Below are positions 8,231 through 17,432 of a stretch of DNA of 64,000 bases, in pieces. The position numbers and the translations under genes were made by a program. This DNA comes from CAG-177 sp964587915. Lineage in GTDB: Bacteria; Bacillota; Clostridia; Oscillospirales; Acutalibacteraceae. The notes under the pieces are model-generated. The model was not told the origin of the DNA and searched no databases. It saw only the letters and a list, made by a program, of their open reading frames with translations. The stretch is from NCBI GenBank assembly GCA_964587915.1, contig CAZPMK010000003.1, positions 39,227 to 103,226 of the forward strand, given 5' to 3'. Each line of letters opens with the position of its first letter. The stretch's first letter is position 1.

Positions 8231-10441
8231 TTAAATACCTGCTCTCTCAACGCTCAACACGCCCGATATCTTCGACAGCTTTGCCGTGAGCGAATTGAGA
8301 TGCTCGACGCCGTTGACCGAAACGGTGAGCATTATTGAGGTTCTGCCGTCCTTAGTGTTGCGGGCACTTATATCGTTTATCATTATGTGCATATTTGCAA
8401 GCAGACTTGAAACATCCGCAAGCAAGCCTATGCGGTTAAGGCAGGACAATTGAAGGGTACATTTGAAATCCTCTCGAATATTGGTATCCCAATATGCCAC
8501 TACCCATCTGTCCGGCTCTCCCGCCTTTGAAATATCGGCAGGTACGTTCGTACAGCTTCTTGTATGAATGGAAACGCCGTGTCCTCTCGTTATGAAGCCG
8601 ATGATATCGTCACCCGGCAGAGGATTGCAGCAGCGTGAAAATTTGACAAGGCAGTTGTCTATTCCCTCAACTACGACACCCTCGGTGCTCTTGGTACGCT
8701 TTTTGACGGGAGCAACGGTTATGACCGGCTCCTCGGTCTTTGTCAGCTTTACGTAATCTTCTTTGATTCTCGGCATAAGACGCATGAGAGAAATTCCGCC
8801 GTAGCCTATTGCGGCATAAAAATCTTCAATGCTCTTGCAATGCTGTCTTTCCGCGATTTTTTCTATGAAGGTCTCGTAATCCGCATCGCTCAGACGGATA
8901 AAATTGCGTTTGAACTCCTTTTCGACTTCGTTTTTACCCTCGGCAATGTTTTCGTCGCGGCGTTCTTTTTTGTACCATTGTCTGATTTTCGCCCTTGCCT
9001 GACTCGTTTTGACGATGTTCAGCCAATCACGGCTCGGACCCTTGCCGGGCTGTGAAGAAGTAAGCACTTCAACAATTTCGCCCGTTTTAACGCGATAGTC
9101 GAGCGGCACTATTCTTCCGTCAACCTTGGCACCCGTCATTTTGTTGCCCACCGCCGAATGTATGGCATAGGCAAAATCTATTACGGTTGCACCCATGGGC
9201 AAATCGAATACGTCTCCCTTGGGGGTAAATACAAAGACCTCCTCGGGGACAAGGTCGCTCTTTATGGTTGTAACAAGATCCTCGACATCCTCGCTGTCAT
9301 TTTGATTTTCGAGAAGTCGGCGAATCCATGCAAGTCTTTCTTCAAATTTGACCGTTCCGTTAATGCCGAGCTTGTATTTCCAATGTGCGGCAATACCGTA
9401 TTCGGCTGTATGATGCATTTCCCATGTTCTTATCTGAACCTCGAACGGAATGCCCTCCTTGCCCAAAACGGTGGTATGGAGAGACTGATACATATTCGGC
9501 TTCGGAGTTGAGATATAATCCTTGAATCTGCCGGGAATCGGCTTGAACATATCGTGAATTACGCCGAGACAATTGTAGCAGTCTATTACGGAATCAACGA
9601 TAATTCTTACCGCATATATATCGTAAATCTCATCAAAATTCTTGTTTTGCATATACATTTTTCTGTATATGCCGTGAACGGATTTTATTCTTCCGCTGAC
9701 CTTGGCGCCCGAAACAACGGTCAGTATTCTTTCTTCTATTCGAGCCTTGATATCCTCCAAAAACTCGTTTCTCGTTTTGCTCTGCTTTTCAAGCGCCGCA
9801 CCGATATCGCTGTACGCCACGGGGTCGAGATAGCTTATCGAAAGGTCTTCAAGCTCCTCTTTTATGGGTCTGATACCGAGGCGGTGAGCAATGGGTGCGT
9901 ATATTTCTATGGTCTCCAAAGCGATGTCACGCCGTCTTTGCTCCGGCTTATACATAAGAGTTCTCATGTTGTGCAGACGGTCAGCGAGCTTTATAATGAT
10001 TACGCGAATGTCACGGGACATTGCCATGAGCATTTTGCGGATATTCTCCGCCTGCTGTTCTTCCTTGGTCTGCAACGGAACCTTGCCGATTTTGGTAACG
10101 CCGTCAACAAGCTCTGCAACGGTTTCGCCGAAATCACGCTTTATTTCATCGTTGGTAAGCTCGGTATCCTCCACGGTATCGTGAAGCATTGCCGCAATAA
10201 CGGATGCATCATCCATGCCGAGACGTGCAAGTATAATCGCAACGTTCAGCGGATGCATTATATACGGCTCACCCGACAGCCTTTTTTGCTCCGCATGGAA
10301 GCTCGCCGCCACATTGTAAGCCCTTTTTACGTTTTCGATTTCCTCCTGAGTATAGCTCTTGCCGATAATGCTTATCAGCGTTTCAAGCCCCTCTTCGGGA
10401 GTAGTGAAAACACCGGCCTGTTCTTTTCCGTAATCTTTCAT
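8231..10441 (-). CDS. relA: Bifunctional (p)ppGpp synthetase/hydrolase RelA/SpoT (Rel)
   Basis: A 736-residue long RSH protein. In order: an HD hydrolase domain with EPYIMHPLNVA and AAMLHDTVEDT (about residues 60-100), a synthetase domain with KDYISTPKPNMYQSLHTTV (about residues 310-330), a TGS domain beginning EEVFVFTPKGDVFDLP, a zinc-finger-like RCCNPLPGDDIIGF segment and a C-terminal ACT domain. Both catalytic halves keep their key motifs, so it should make and degrade the stringent-response alarmone. The ATG has GGAGG close upstream. It follows recJ by 12 bases and precedes dtd. Confidence 0.96.
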   Translation of the reverse strand: MKDYGKEQAGVFTTPEEGLETLISIIGKSYTQEEIENVKRAYNVAASFHAEQKRLSGEPYIMHPLNVAIILARLGMDDASVIAAMLHDTVEDTELTNDEIKRDFGETVAELVDGVTKIGKVPLQTKEEQQAENIRKMLMAMSRDIRVIIIKLADRLHNMRTLMYKPEQRRRDIALETIEIYAPIAHRLGIRPIKEELEDLSISYLDPVAYSDIGAALEKQSKTRNEFLEDIKARIEERILTVVSGAKVSGRIKSVHGIYRKMYMQNKNFDEIYDIYAVRIIVDSVIDCYNCLGVIHDMFKPIPGRFKDYISTPKPNMYQSLHTTVLGKEGIPFEVQIRTWEMHHTAEYGIAAHWKYKLGINGTVKFEERLAWIRRLLENQNDSEDVEDLVTTIKSDLVPEEVFVFTPKGDVFDLPMGATVIDFAYAIHSAVGNKMTGAKVDGRIVPLDYRVKTGEIVEVLTSSQPGKGPSRDWLNIVKTSQARAKIRQWYKKERRDENIAEGKNEVEKEFKRNFIRLSDADYETFIEKIAERQHCKSIEDFYAAIGYGGISLMRLMPRIKEDYVKLTKTEEPVITVAPVKKRTKSTEGVVVEGIDNCLVKFSRCCNPLPGDDIIGFITRGHGVSIHTRSCTNVPADISKAGEPDRWVVAYWDTNIREDFKCTLQLSCLNRIGLLADVSSLLANMHIMINDISARNTKDGRTSIMLTVSVNGVEHLNSLTAKLSKISGVLSVERAGI

Positions 10442-10453
10442 GTTGCCTCCGTA

Positions 10454-12490
10454 TCAGATAAAGCTCCTGAGTCGTTTCATAATTTCCGAATCCTCGAGAT
10501 TGACCTTTTGTGAAGTTTTCGGAGCTGTAACATCGTTGTATTCGTCAACTGCCAGCACACCCATTTCAAGCATGACTTCAACCGTGACGGATATGGCGGC
10601 AAGCCTCTCTCCGTCGTCGCCCAAACGGGTACACAGCACCTCGCAATATTTATCCTTGAGTGAATTTAGCTTTATGCTCTTGAACACCTCAACCTCGAGA
10701 GCACGGTCGGGCAACAGCTTTTGTGCTTCCTCCGAGGTCAAGGTATCGCCTCTCATGAATTTATCAAAAAGAGAAAGTGAAGTCAGCACCTTTTCCTCGT
10801 TCGTGCCGGTCGGTCTTATTCCTCTTATGACAACGGACACTCTTGTATCTCCGTTGTATGTATTCTTATCGAGATTCACTGCAAGATCAACGGTATCGCC
10901 CTTTTCAAACGGGAAGGATTTTTCCTGCATTCCGAAATACACAACGCCCGTGCGTGCTCCGTTTTTGGAAACCACCATTCTCAGGTGCTTGCCGTCGGAA
11001 ACGGAAGCAATCTCGTCAAGACGAACACCGAACAGTCCGAAACAAGGCTGTGGATTTCCTGCTCCGAAAGGTTCAAGCACGGAGATAGCCGACAGCATAT
11101 CGAGCCCTATGGAGGCGGGCTGAATGCGGCAGTCTATTCTCTGTATTGCAAAGGGAACCTCTTTGTCTTCGGCATATTCGTTTATTCTTTTTCTGAATTC
11201 ATCTATTCTGTCCGAATTTAAGCCTATACCTGCGGCAAGTGTATGGCCGCCGAAATGGTCAAGGCAATCCGAAACGCTTTCTATCGCATCATATATCGAA
11301 AAACCCTCTATGCTTCGGCAAGAGCCCTTAGCTTTTTCGCCGTCCCTTGAAATGACGACGGCGGGTCTGCCGTAACGCTCGGTTATTCTTGCGGCAACTA
11401 TTCCGATAACGCCCTGATGCCAGCCCTCGCTGTCAACAACGATTATCTTGCCTCTGTTTATATCGAGATTGCTTTCTATCTGTAATACCGCTTGTGAAAA
11501 GATTTGCGTTTCGGTCTTTTGTCTGAGCAGGTTCATTTGGTTGATTTCTTCCGCAAGAAGCTGTGCCGAATCGTCATCATCGCAAAGCAGTAAATCAAGT
11601 GCCTTGTGTGCCGAGCCCATTCTTCCCGCCGCATTGATTCTCGGGCAGAGCGTAAACGCCGCCGTTGATGCGGTAAACGGCTTTCTCGAACAGCCCGCCG
11701 CTTCGGCAAGAGCTGAAATGCCGGGTCTCGGCTCTTCGTTCATGATTTTGAGTCCCTTGCGTACCATGATTCGATTTTCACCCGTCAAGGTAACAACGTC
11801 ACCTATCGTTCCCAATGCAACAAGGTCGCCGTACTCGGAAAGAAGCATATTCTCCTCCGCTCCCTCAAGAGCACAGACGAGCTTAAATGCAACGCCGACA
11901 CCTGCCATTTCTTTGAACGTACTCGGGCAGTCGGGGCGATGCGGATCGACAACGGCACAGGCATCGGGAAGCACGTCCCCCACCTTATGATGGTCTGTTA
12001 TGACGAGAGAAATACCGAGCTCCTTTGCATGAGCGGCTTCCTCGACGGCAGAAACTCCGTTATCCACCGTAACAATCAAACGCACTCCGCGTTCGGCAAG
12101 AATGTCGATGGCTCCGTTGTTCAGTCCGTAGCCCTCGGTCAATCTGTCGGGAATATATCTTATTACATTCGCTCCCCGTGCTTCAAGATAGGAATACAGC
12201 AGAGCCGTAGCCGTTACGCCGTCGGCATCGTAATCTCCGAAAACGCATATAAGCTCAAATTCATCAATGGCTCGGTTTATACGCTCGGATGCCGCATCCA
12301 TATCCTTTATCGAAAACGGATCAAGAGACAAGGGCGCCTCTCTGTCCAAAAAATCGGAAACGGAATCTATATCGTTAAAGCCTCTGGAGGTAACGAGGAG
12401 GGCGGCAAAAGGGTCAACGCTCAGCTCTTGTGCAGTTGCTGCGGCGATATCCTTACTGCTTTTTGCCACTACCCACTTCTTTCTTCTCAT
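10454..12490 (-). CDS. recJ: Single-stranded-DNA-specific exonuclease RecJ
   Basis: A 678-residue DHH/DHHA1 phosphoesterase. The N-terminal catalytic part has VFGDYDADGVTATAL, IVTVDNG and VITDHHKVGD (the DHH motif, about residue 160). DHHA1 follows with GVIGIVAARITERYGRPAVV and a GGHTLAAGIG segment, then an OB-like domain and a C-terminal extension of about 100 residues. RecJ degrades single-stranded DNA 5' to 3' in recombination and repair. I use the ATG at 12490, seven bases after AAAGGATG; a TTG at 12496 is less likely. It appears to be the first gene of the long leftward operon. Confidence 0.94.
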   Translation of the reverse strand: MRRKKWVVAKSSKDIAAATAQELSVDPFAALLVTSRGFNDIDSVSDFLDREAPLSLDPFSIKDMDAASERINRAIDEFELICVFGDYDADGVTATALLYSYLEARGANVIRYIPDRLTEGYGLNNGAIDILAERGVRLIVTVDNGVSAVEEAAHAKELGISLVITDHHKVGDVLPDACAVVDPHRPDCPSTFKEMAGVGVAFKLVCALEGAEENMLLSEYGDLVALGTIGDVVTLTGENRIMVRKGLKIMNEEPRPGISALAEAAGCSRKPFTASTAAFTLCPRINAAGRMGSAHKALDLLLCDDDDSAQLLAEEINQMNLLRQKTETQIFSQAVLQIESNLDINRGKIIVVDSEGWHQGVIGIVAARITERYGRPAVVISRDGEKAKGSCRSIEGFSIYDAIESVSDCLDHFGGHTLAAGIGLNSDRIDEFRKRINEYAEDKEVPFAIQRIDCRIQPASIGLDMLSAISVLEPFGAGNPQPCFGLFGVRLDEIASVSDGKHLRMVVSKNGARTGVVYFGMQEKSFPFEKGDTVDLAVNLDKNTYNGDTRVSVVIRGIRPTGTNEEKVLTSLSLFDKFMRGDTLTSEEAQKLLPDRALEVEVFKSIKLNSLKDKYCEVLCTRLGDDGERLAAISVTVEVMLEMGVLAVDEYNDVTAPKTSQKVNLEDSEIMKRLRSFI

Positions 12491-12515
12491 CAGCAATCAT
12501 CCTTTCAATCATTTT

Positions 12516-12544
12516 AGTATAACATTATTTTATAGATATTTCAA
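12516..12544 (-). promoter_or_regulatory. Sigma-A-like promoter for the recJ-relA operon
   Basis: On the minus strand TTGAAA (12539-12544) and TATACT (12516-12521) are separated by exactly 17 bases, just upstream of the recJ ribosome site. It would drive the leftward block recJ-relA-dtd onward. Confidence 0.7.
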
Positions 12545-12764
12545 GGTTTTTTAATACTTTAACCGAAACGCAAGAAATATATTTCATTTTTAGAATTATT
12601 TTGCTGATTTGGTACATTGCAATATCTTGTGTTAATTTGCTTAAATTGTCAATATCGTAACTCTCTTTTTGGCTCGGAATATCGGCACATATCGGTTTCC
12701 GTTGCAAAAACTTATTCAGAGATTCGGCAGAGAAAATTTCGTCTCAAAATGGTATCAAAAACTG

Positions 12765-12793
12765 TTGTTTTATTTGTCGAGCTGTGATATAAT
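12765..12793 (+). promoter_or_regulatory. Sigma-A-like promoter for the glpA-like operon
   Basis: TTGTTT (12765-12770), a 17-base spacer and a perfect TATAAT (12788-12793), about 35 bases before the ATG at 12829, which has a GGAGG ribosome site. Confidence 0.75.
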
Positions 12794-12828
12794 ACGGTTG
12801 GTTAAATATAATTACGGAGGTTTTTACA

Positions 12829-14259
12829 ATGATCTATGATGTTGCCGTCGTAGGTGCGGGTGTTATCGGCTCACTCATTGCCAGAGAGCTGAGTCGCTAT
12901 GAAGTCAAGGTTGCCCTTATCGAAAAATGCAACGATACGGCAATGGGCACTTCAAAAGCGAACAGTGCGATAGTTCACGCAGGCTTTGATGCAAAGCCCG
13001 GCACTCTCAAGGCAAAATTCAATGTCAGAGGCACCGAAATGATGCCTGAGCTGTGCAAGACTCTCAGTGTACCGTTCAAGCCCGTAGGTTCCCTTGTTGT
13101 CGCATTTTCCGACGACGAAATGCAAACTCTGAACGAGCTTCTCGAAAGAGGAAGGGCAAACGGTGTTCCGGGTCTTGAAATCTATGATGCCGCAAAGCTC
13201 CATGAGGTTGAGCCGTCTGTTTCCGACGATGCAAAGGGTGCTCTTTGGGCTCCGTCGGCAGGCATTGTATGTCCCTATGAGCTGACGATAGCAGCGGCTG
13301 AAAACGCAGTTGTAAACGGTACCGAATTTATCCGTAATTTCGGCGTATCCGACATTGAGTTCAGCGGTGAATGCTTTACTCTTTCAAACGGCTTCGATAC
13401 CGTGCAGGCAAGATATATCGTCAATGCGGCCGGCGTGTTCTGTGACGAGATTGCCGCTCTCATCGGTGACAATTCAATCCACACCGTTCCGAGAAAGGGC
13501 GAATATATGCTCTGCGACAAATCGGTTGGCTCGCTTGCAAAGCACACAATATTCCAATGCCCGTCAAAAATGGGTAAAGGCATTCTTGTTACTCCTACGG
13601 TTGACGGCAATCTTCTTATCGGTCCGAGTGCCCTTGACATAGAGGACAAAACGGATGTATCAACAACCTCCGCCGCTCTTGCCGACATTCTTACCGCCGC
13701 CAAGAAATCCGTCCCCTGCCTCACTACAAGAGAGGTCATAACCTCCTTTGCGGGTCTCAGAGCACACTGTGACAGAGATGATTTCATCATTGAACCCAGC
13801 GAAAAGAATGACAGATTTATAAATGTTGCGGGAATCGAATCTCCCGGACTTTCCTCCGCTCCCGCCATTGCGGAATACACGGCAAAAATGCTTGCCGACG
13901 CCATGAATGCAAAAGAAAAAAGCAACTTCAAGCCCGAAAGAGCGGAGCCTGTTCGTTTCAGACACATGAGCAATGAGGAACGCAAGGCTCTCATTGAGAA
14001 AAACCCAGCCTACGGCAGAATAATCTGCCGCTGTGAAACCATAACGGAGGGTGAAATTCTCGATGCAATTCATGCTCCTGCCGGAGCAAGAGACGTTGAC
14101 GGCGTTAAACGCAGAACGAGAGCGGGCATGGGTCGCTGTCAAGGCGGCTTCTGCGGCTCCAAGGTCGTTGAGCTTCTTGCTCGAGAGCTCGGTGTTGAAA
14201 TCAACGAGATAACCAAGTTCGGCGGAAATTCAAAAATCCTTTATGAAAGAACAAAGTGA
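12829..14259 (+). CDS. GlpA-like FAD oxidoreductase with BFD-type [2Fe-2S] domain
   Basis: A 476-residue protein. The N-terminus DVAVVGAGVIGSLIARELSR is an FAD-binding Rossmann motif of the DAO/glycerol-3-phosphate dehydrogenase family, followed by SAIVHAGFDAKPGTLKA, a hallmark of anaerobic GlpA-like proteins. The C-terminus carries ICRCETITEGE and GMGRCQGGFC, the four-cysteine BFD-like iron-sulfur domain. It probably oxidises sn-glycerol-3-phosphate or a related hydroxy acid, passing electrons to the next two gene products. No glycerol kinase or facilitator lies here, so the substrate is inferred. First gene of a three-gene operon behind a consensus promoter. Confidence 0.85.
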   Translation: MIYDVAVVGAGVIGSLIARELSRYEVKVALIEKCNDTAMGTSKANSAIVHAGFDAKPGTLKAKFNVRGTEMMPELCKTLSVPFKPVGSLVVAFSDDEMQTLNELLERGRANGVPGLEIYDAAKLHEVEPSVSDDAKGALWAPSAGIVCPYELTIAAAENAVVNGTEFIRNFGVSDIEFSGECFTLSNGFDTVQARYIVNAAGVFCDEIAALIGDNSIHTVPRKGEYMLCDKSVGSLAKHTIFQCPSKMGKGILVTPTVDGNLLIGPSALDIEDKTDVSTTSAALADILTAAKKSVPCLTTREVITSFAGLRAHCDRDDFIIEPSEKNDRFINVAGIESPGLSSAPAIAEYTAKMLADAMNAKEKSNFKPERAEPVRFRHMSNEERKALIEKNPAYGRIICRCETITEGEILDAIHAPAGARDVDGVKRRTRAGMGRCQGGFCGSKVVELLARELGVEINEITKFGGNSKILYERTK

Positions 14260-14269
14260 GGCGGAAAAA

Positions 14270-15523
14270 ATGCTTAATTATGATATCGTTGTAATCGGCG
14301 GAGGTCCCGCCGGCATGGCTGCCGCACTCAAAGCAAAGGAGTGCGGAGTTGACAGCATTCTCATTCTCGAAAGAGCGGAGACTCTCGGCGGTATACTCGA
14401 ACAGTGCATACACACCGGCTTCGGTCTCCATTATTTCGGCGAGGAGCTTTCCGGACCCGAATATGCAGACAGGTTCATTCAGCTTGTAAATGAGCAGAAA
14501 ATCGAATACAAAACCGACACCATGGCTTTGGAAATAACCGAAAACAACGTTGTATATGCCGTAAACAAAACGGACGGCTTGCTTGAAATACAAGCAAAGG
14601 CGATTATTCTTGCCATGGGCTGCCGCGAACGTCCGAGAGGTGCTCTCAACATTGCAGGCACAAGAGCTTCCGGCGTTATGAGTGCCGGAACGGCTCAAAA
14701 ATACGTGAACATAGACGGCTATATGCCCGGCAAAAAGGTCGTTATTCTCGGCTCGGGTGATATCGGTCTTATCATGGCACGCCGTATGACGCTTGAGGGT
14801 GCAGAGGTCAAGGTCGTTTGCGAGCTTATGCCCTATTCGAGCGGTCTTACCCGTAATATCGTTCAATGTCTCAACGACTTTAACATTCCGCTTCGCTTGA
14901 GCTGTACCGTTATCGAGGTTCACGGCAAGGACAGAGTCGAGGGCGTTACCATTGCCGACGTTGACGAAAACAGAAGACCCATCAAGGGTACGGAGCAATA
15001 TATCGAATGCGATACCCTGCTTCTTTCGGTAGGACTTATCCCCGAAAATGAGCTTACGAGAGCTGTGGGCATTCAGCTTGATCCCGTTACCAACGGTGCA
15101 ACCGTTGACGAATACAGAGAAACTTCACACAAGGGCGTTTTTGCGTGCGGAAATGTTCTTCACGTTCATGACCTTGTTGACTATGTTACTCTCGAAAGTC
15201 AGACTGCGGGCGAAGGTGCGGCAAGATACGTTCTCGGCAAAACGAGCGAGCATGAATATATTTCCACAAAGGGCGTAAACGGTGTTCGTTATATCGTACC
15301 GCAAAAGGTTGACATTAAAAACGAGGGCGACGTTAAGCTGTATTTCAGAGTGGGTCAAACCTACAAAAACGCCAAAATCGTTGTAAAATATAACGGTCAG
15401 GAGCTTCTCAGCCGTAAAAAGCCCAGACTTGCCCCCGGTGAAATGGAAAATGTTGTTATCAAGAACGATATGCTCAAGGGCTTTGAAGCCGACGGAGTTA
15501 TCGAGATATCGGTGGAGGGTTGA
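14270..15523 (+). CDS. NAD(P)/FAD-dependent oxidoreductase, GlpA-partner type
   Basis: A 417-residue pyridine-nucleotide-disulfide-type flavoprotein. DIVVIGGGPAGMAAALKAKE binds FAD, GCRERPRGALNIAG follows, and KVVILGSGDIGLIMARRMTL is the second nucleotide-binding motif; FACGNVLHVHDLVDYV is the closing FAD motif. I start at the ATG at 14270, because GAGGCGG lies just upstream; the frame to 14243 would overlap the previous gene. It lacks the redox-active CxxC of disulfide reductases, so it is likely an electron-transfer partner of the upstream GlpA-like protein and the downstream DUF1667 protein. Confidence 0.82.
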   Translation: MLNYDIVVIGGGPAGMAAALKAKECGVDSILILERAETLGGILEQCIHTGFGLHYFGEELSGPEYADRFIQLVNEQKIEYKTDTMALEITENNVVYAVNKTDGLLEIQAKAIILAMGCRERPRGALNIAGTRASGVMSAGTAQKYVNIDGYMPGKKVVILGSGDIGLIMARRMTLEGAEVKVVCELMPYSSGLTRNIVQCLNDFNIPLRLSCTVIEVHGKDRVEGVTIADVDENRRPIKGTEQYIECDTLLLSVGLIPENELTRAVGIQLDPVTNGATVDEYRETSHKGVFACGNVLHVHDLVDYVTLESQTAGEGAARYVLGKTSEHEYISTKGVNGVRYIVPQKVDIKNEGDVKLYFRVGQTYKNAKIVVKYNGQELLSRKKPRLAPGEMENVVIKNDMLKGFEADGVIEISVEG

Positions 15524-15526
15524 TTT

Positions 15527-15892
15527 ATGCAGAAGAATATTATTTGCGTAGCCTGTCCCATGGGCTGCGGCATAACCGTTGAGCTCGGCGAGGGCGGTGA
15601 AATTCTTTCCGTTACGGGCAACACCTGCAAAAGAGGCGACGCTTACGCCAGAACCGAATGCACAAATCCCGTCAGAAGCCTTGCAACAACCGTTAAGGTG
15701 GACGGCGGCATACACAATGTTGTCCCCTGCAAATCGGCAGGTGCTCTCCCCAAGGATATGATATTTGAGTGCATGGATGCCATCAACGCCGTTACGGTAA
15801 AAGCACCCGTCAAGCTCGGCGACGTTTTGGTTGAAAACGTATGCGGTACGGGTATAAATATCATCGCAACCAATCATTGTCCGTCCAAATAA
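15527..15892 (+). CDS. DUF1667 domain protein (cysteine-rich electron-transfer subunit)
   Basis: A 121-residue protein beginning MQKNIICVACPMGCGITVE, with cysteines in a CxxCPxGC pattern, then CKRGDAYA and ECTNP, the layout of DUF1667. These small proteins almost always follow the two flavoproteins seen here and are thought to carry an iron-sulfur centre in an anaerobic GlpABC-like complex; that biochemical role is inference. It starts 3 bases after the previous stop, so it is co-translated, and a hairpin terminator follows. Confidence 0.85.
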   Translation: MQKNIICVACPMGCGITVELGEGGEILSVTGNTCKRGDAYARTECTNPVRSLATTVKVDGGIHNVVPCKSAGALPKDMIFECMDAINAVTVKAPVKLGDVLVENVCGTGINIIATNHCPSK

Positions 15893-15907
15893 TTCGGACT
15901 GAAATTC

Positions 15908-15943
15908 GGCACGTCGAACCTGTTTTTCGGCGTGCCTGTTTTT
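15908..15943 (+). terminator. Rho-independent terminator after the DUF1667 gene
   Basis: GGCACG...CGTGCC extends to an 11-bp stem (with one G-T pair) around a 7-base loop, followed by TGTTTTT. Confidence 0.75.
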
Positions 15944-16003
15944 GCACTTTCATTATGCATAAAAAGTAACAAATTTTGTTACTGAATTTTAACAATTTTT
16001 TAA

Positions 16004-16032
16004 TTGCATATATTCTTTTGGTGTTGTAGAAT
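16004..16032 (+). promoter_or_regulatory. Sigma-A-like promoter for the O-acylation cluster
   Basis: TTGCAT (16004-16009), 17-base spacer, TAGAAT (16027-16032). The -10 box ends where an upstream in-frame ATG begins, which argues that translation starts further on at 16066. Confidence 0.65.
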
Positions 16033-16065
16033 ATGCGTATGATTGATATGGGGAAGTATATACTT

Positions 16066-16932
16066 ATGAAGAACGCAAAGAGCATTACGACGGTTGTTGT
16101 ATCCGTGCTTGTCATAATCGGAATAATCGTCGGAATTAAACATATTACCTCGGCAAAGGATGAGCCGACAACCGCTTCAAGCTCCGCAACCGAAACGAAA
16201 ACGGATAAAGTCTCGGGAACAAGCACAACGCAGACGGAAACCGAAGCAAAAACAACTACCTTACCGGAATCCACCACGGCAAAACCGAAGCCGACATATA
16301 AAATAACGGAGCCGTCAAAGGTAACAACGACCAAAAAGAAAAGCGTTTCAAAAGAAACAATGACATACCGTGAGATGGATTATTCCTGCTTTGACGACTG
16401 TGCTTTCATCGGCAATTCAAGAGTTCTCGATCTCAAAAACTATGGTCTCGCCGAGAACGTTTACGCCTCGGTAGGTCTTAATGTCAACACGGTATTCACC
16501 GTAAAGGCGTCGGGCAGCGATGTTCCGATAATTGATGAGCTTAACGGCAAGCATTTCAGCAAGGTATTCATCATGTTCGGTGACAATGAATGCGGCTGGC
16601 CGAACACAAGCGTTTTCATCAGCAAATACGCGAACATAATTGATGCCGTCAGAGAGAGGGTTCCCGAGGCGGAGATATACATTCAGTCCGTTCTGCCCAT
16701 AAGCAGAGCCGCCGATGCAAGAAACGAATACGGCTGTAATATGCAGGCGATAAACAAAATCAACGATGCGTTAAAGCAGCTCGCCGCCGACGAAGGCGTG
16801 CATTATATCAATCCCGCCGCCGCAATGACGGATTCCGAGGGCTTTTTGCCCGACGAAGCGTCAAGTGACGGTGTCCACCTTAAAAAGAAATATTGCCGCA
16901 TTTGGATGAACTATCTCGCGGACAATATGTGA
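16066..16932 (+). CDS. Membrane-anchored SGNH/GDSL-type hydrolase-like protein
   Basis: A 288-residue protein with one N-terminal membrane helix (VVVSVLVIIGIIVGI), a Thr/Ser/Lys-rich linker of about 70 residues, then an SGNH-like domain: FIGNSRVLD (block I serine), FIMFGDNECG (block III position) and SSDGVHLKKKY (block V Asp-x-x-His). It probably acts outside the cell on ester groups of a surface polymer. I start at the ATG at 16066 after GGGGAAG, because earlier in-frame ATGs lie on or next to the -10 box. First of four genes that look like a polysaccharide O-acylation set. Confidence 0.78.
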   Translation: MKNAKSITTVVVSVLVIIGIIVGIKHITSAKDEPTTASSSATETKTDKVSGTSTTQTETEAKTTTLPESTTAKPKPTYKITEPSKVTTTKKKSVSKETMTYREMDYSCFDDCAFIGNSRVLDLKNYGLAENVYASVGLNVNTVFTVKASGSDVPIIDELNGKHFSKVFIMFGDNECGWPNTSVFISKYANIIDAVRERVPEAEIYIQSVLPISRAADARNEYGCNMQAINKINDALKQLAADEGVHYINPAAAMTDSEGFLPDEASSDGVHLKKKYCRIWMNYLADNM

Positions 16933-16953
16933 TATACTCGGAGGTATGAGAGA

Positions 16954-17415
16954 ATGAAAAGATTTACAGCGTTTATCCTTGCCGCCGCTATTGCGGTATT
17001 GTTCTGTGCCTGCACAAACGGTAAGACTCTCCCCGAGGCGCCCGAGCTTGCCGCCGAAATAGTTGCGGGACTTGAATTTACCGATGAGCTTGAAGACAGC
17101 GGTGCCGAAACCGCTTATTCTTTCTACGGAGTTGAGCCGAGTATGTGCAAAAACGCTTCTTTCTTCAGAGGAAGCAGTGCAACGGTGGATGAGGTTGCGG
17201 TATTTGATTGCGTTGACAGCGATGCCGCAAAGGAGGTTCTTCTGTGTGCCGAGGAGAGACAGCAATATCTCGTTGACGGCTACAGCAATTACGGTCCCGA
17301 GCAGGTTCCGAAAATTAACACTGCCGTGATAAAAGCAATAGGCAACACGGTGATTTTCTGCATAAGTGATACACCCGAAAAGCTCGACAAGGTGATAAAA
17401 GCATCATATAAATAA
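16954..17415 (+). CDS. DUF4358 family lipoprotein
   Basis: A 153-residue protein with a lipoprotein signal peptide (FILAAAIAVLFCACTNG, with lipobox cysteine about residue 21) and a small domain that begins PELAAEIVAGLEF, matching DUF4358. The family has no known biochemistry but is repeatedly found beside MBOAT acyltransferases and DHHW proteins in Clostridia, as here. It is exported and lipid-anchored on the outer face of the membrane. It has an AGGTATGAGAGA ribosome site and lies between the SGNH and MBOAT genes. Confidence 0.75.
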   Translation: MKRFTAFILAAAIAVLFCACTNGKTLPEAPELAAEIVAGLEFTDELEDSGAETAYSFYGVEPSMCKNASFFRGSSATVDEVAVFDCVDSDAAKEVLLCAEERQQYLVDGYSNYGPEQVPKINTAVIKAIGNTVIFCISDTPEKLDKVIKASYK

Positions 17416-17432
17416 TTGCGGAGATTAAACAT

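Larger units (their letters stand above)
12491..12828. other. Divergent intergenic region between recJ and the glpA-like gene
   Basis: A 338-bp AT-rich gap between divergent genes. It holds the two oppositely directed promoters listed separately. I see no convincing gene, RNA or strong hairpin in the middle part (12545-12760). Confidence 0.6.

Noticed and set aside
9554..10513. 319-codon open frame antisense to relA.
   Set aside because: Shadow frame; relA domains on the other strand are unambiguous.
15861..16334. 157-codon Val-rich open frame antisense to the SGNH protein.
   Set aside because: It mirrors the low-complexity Thr/Ser linker and crosses a terminator and promoter.
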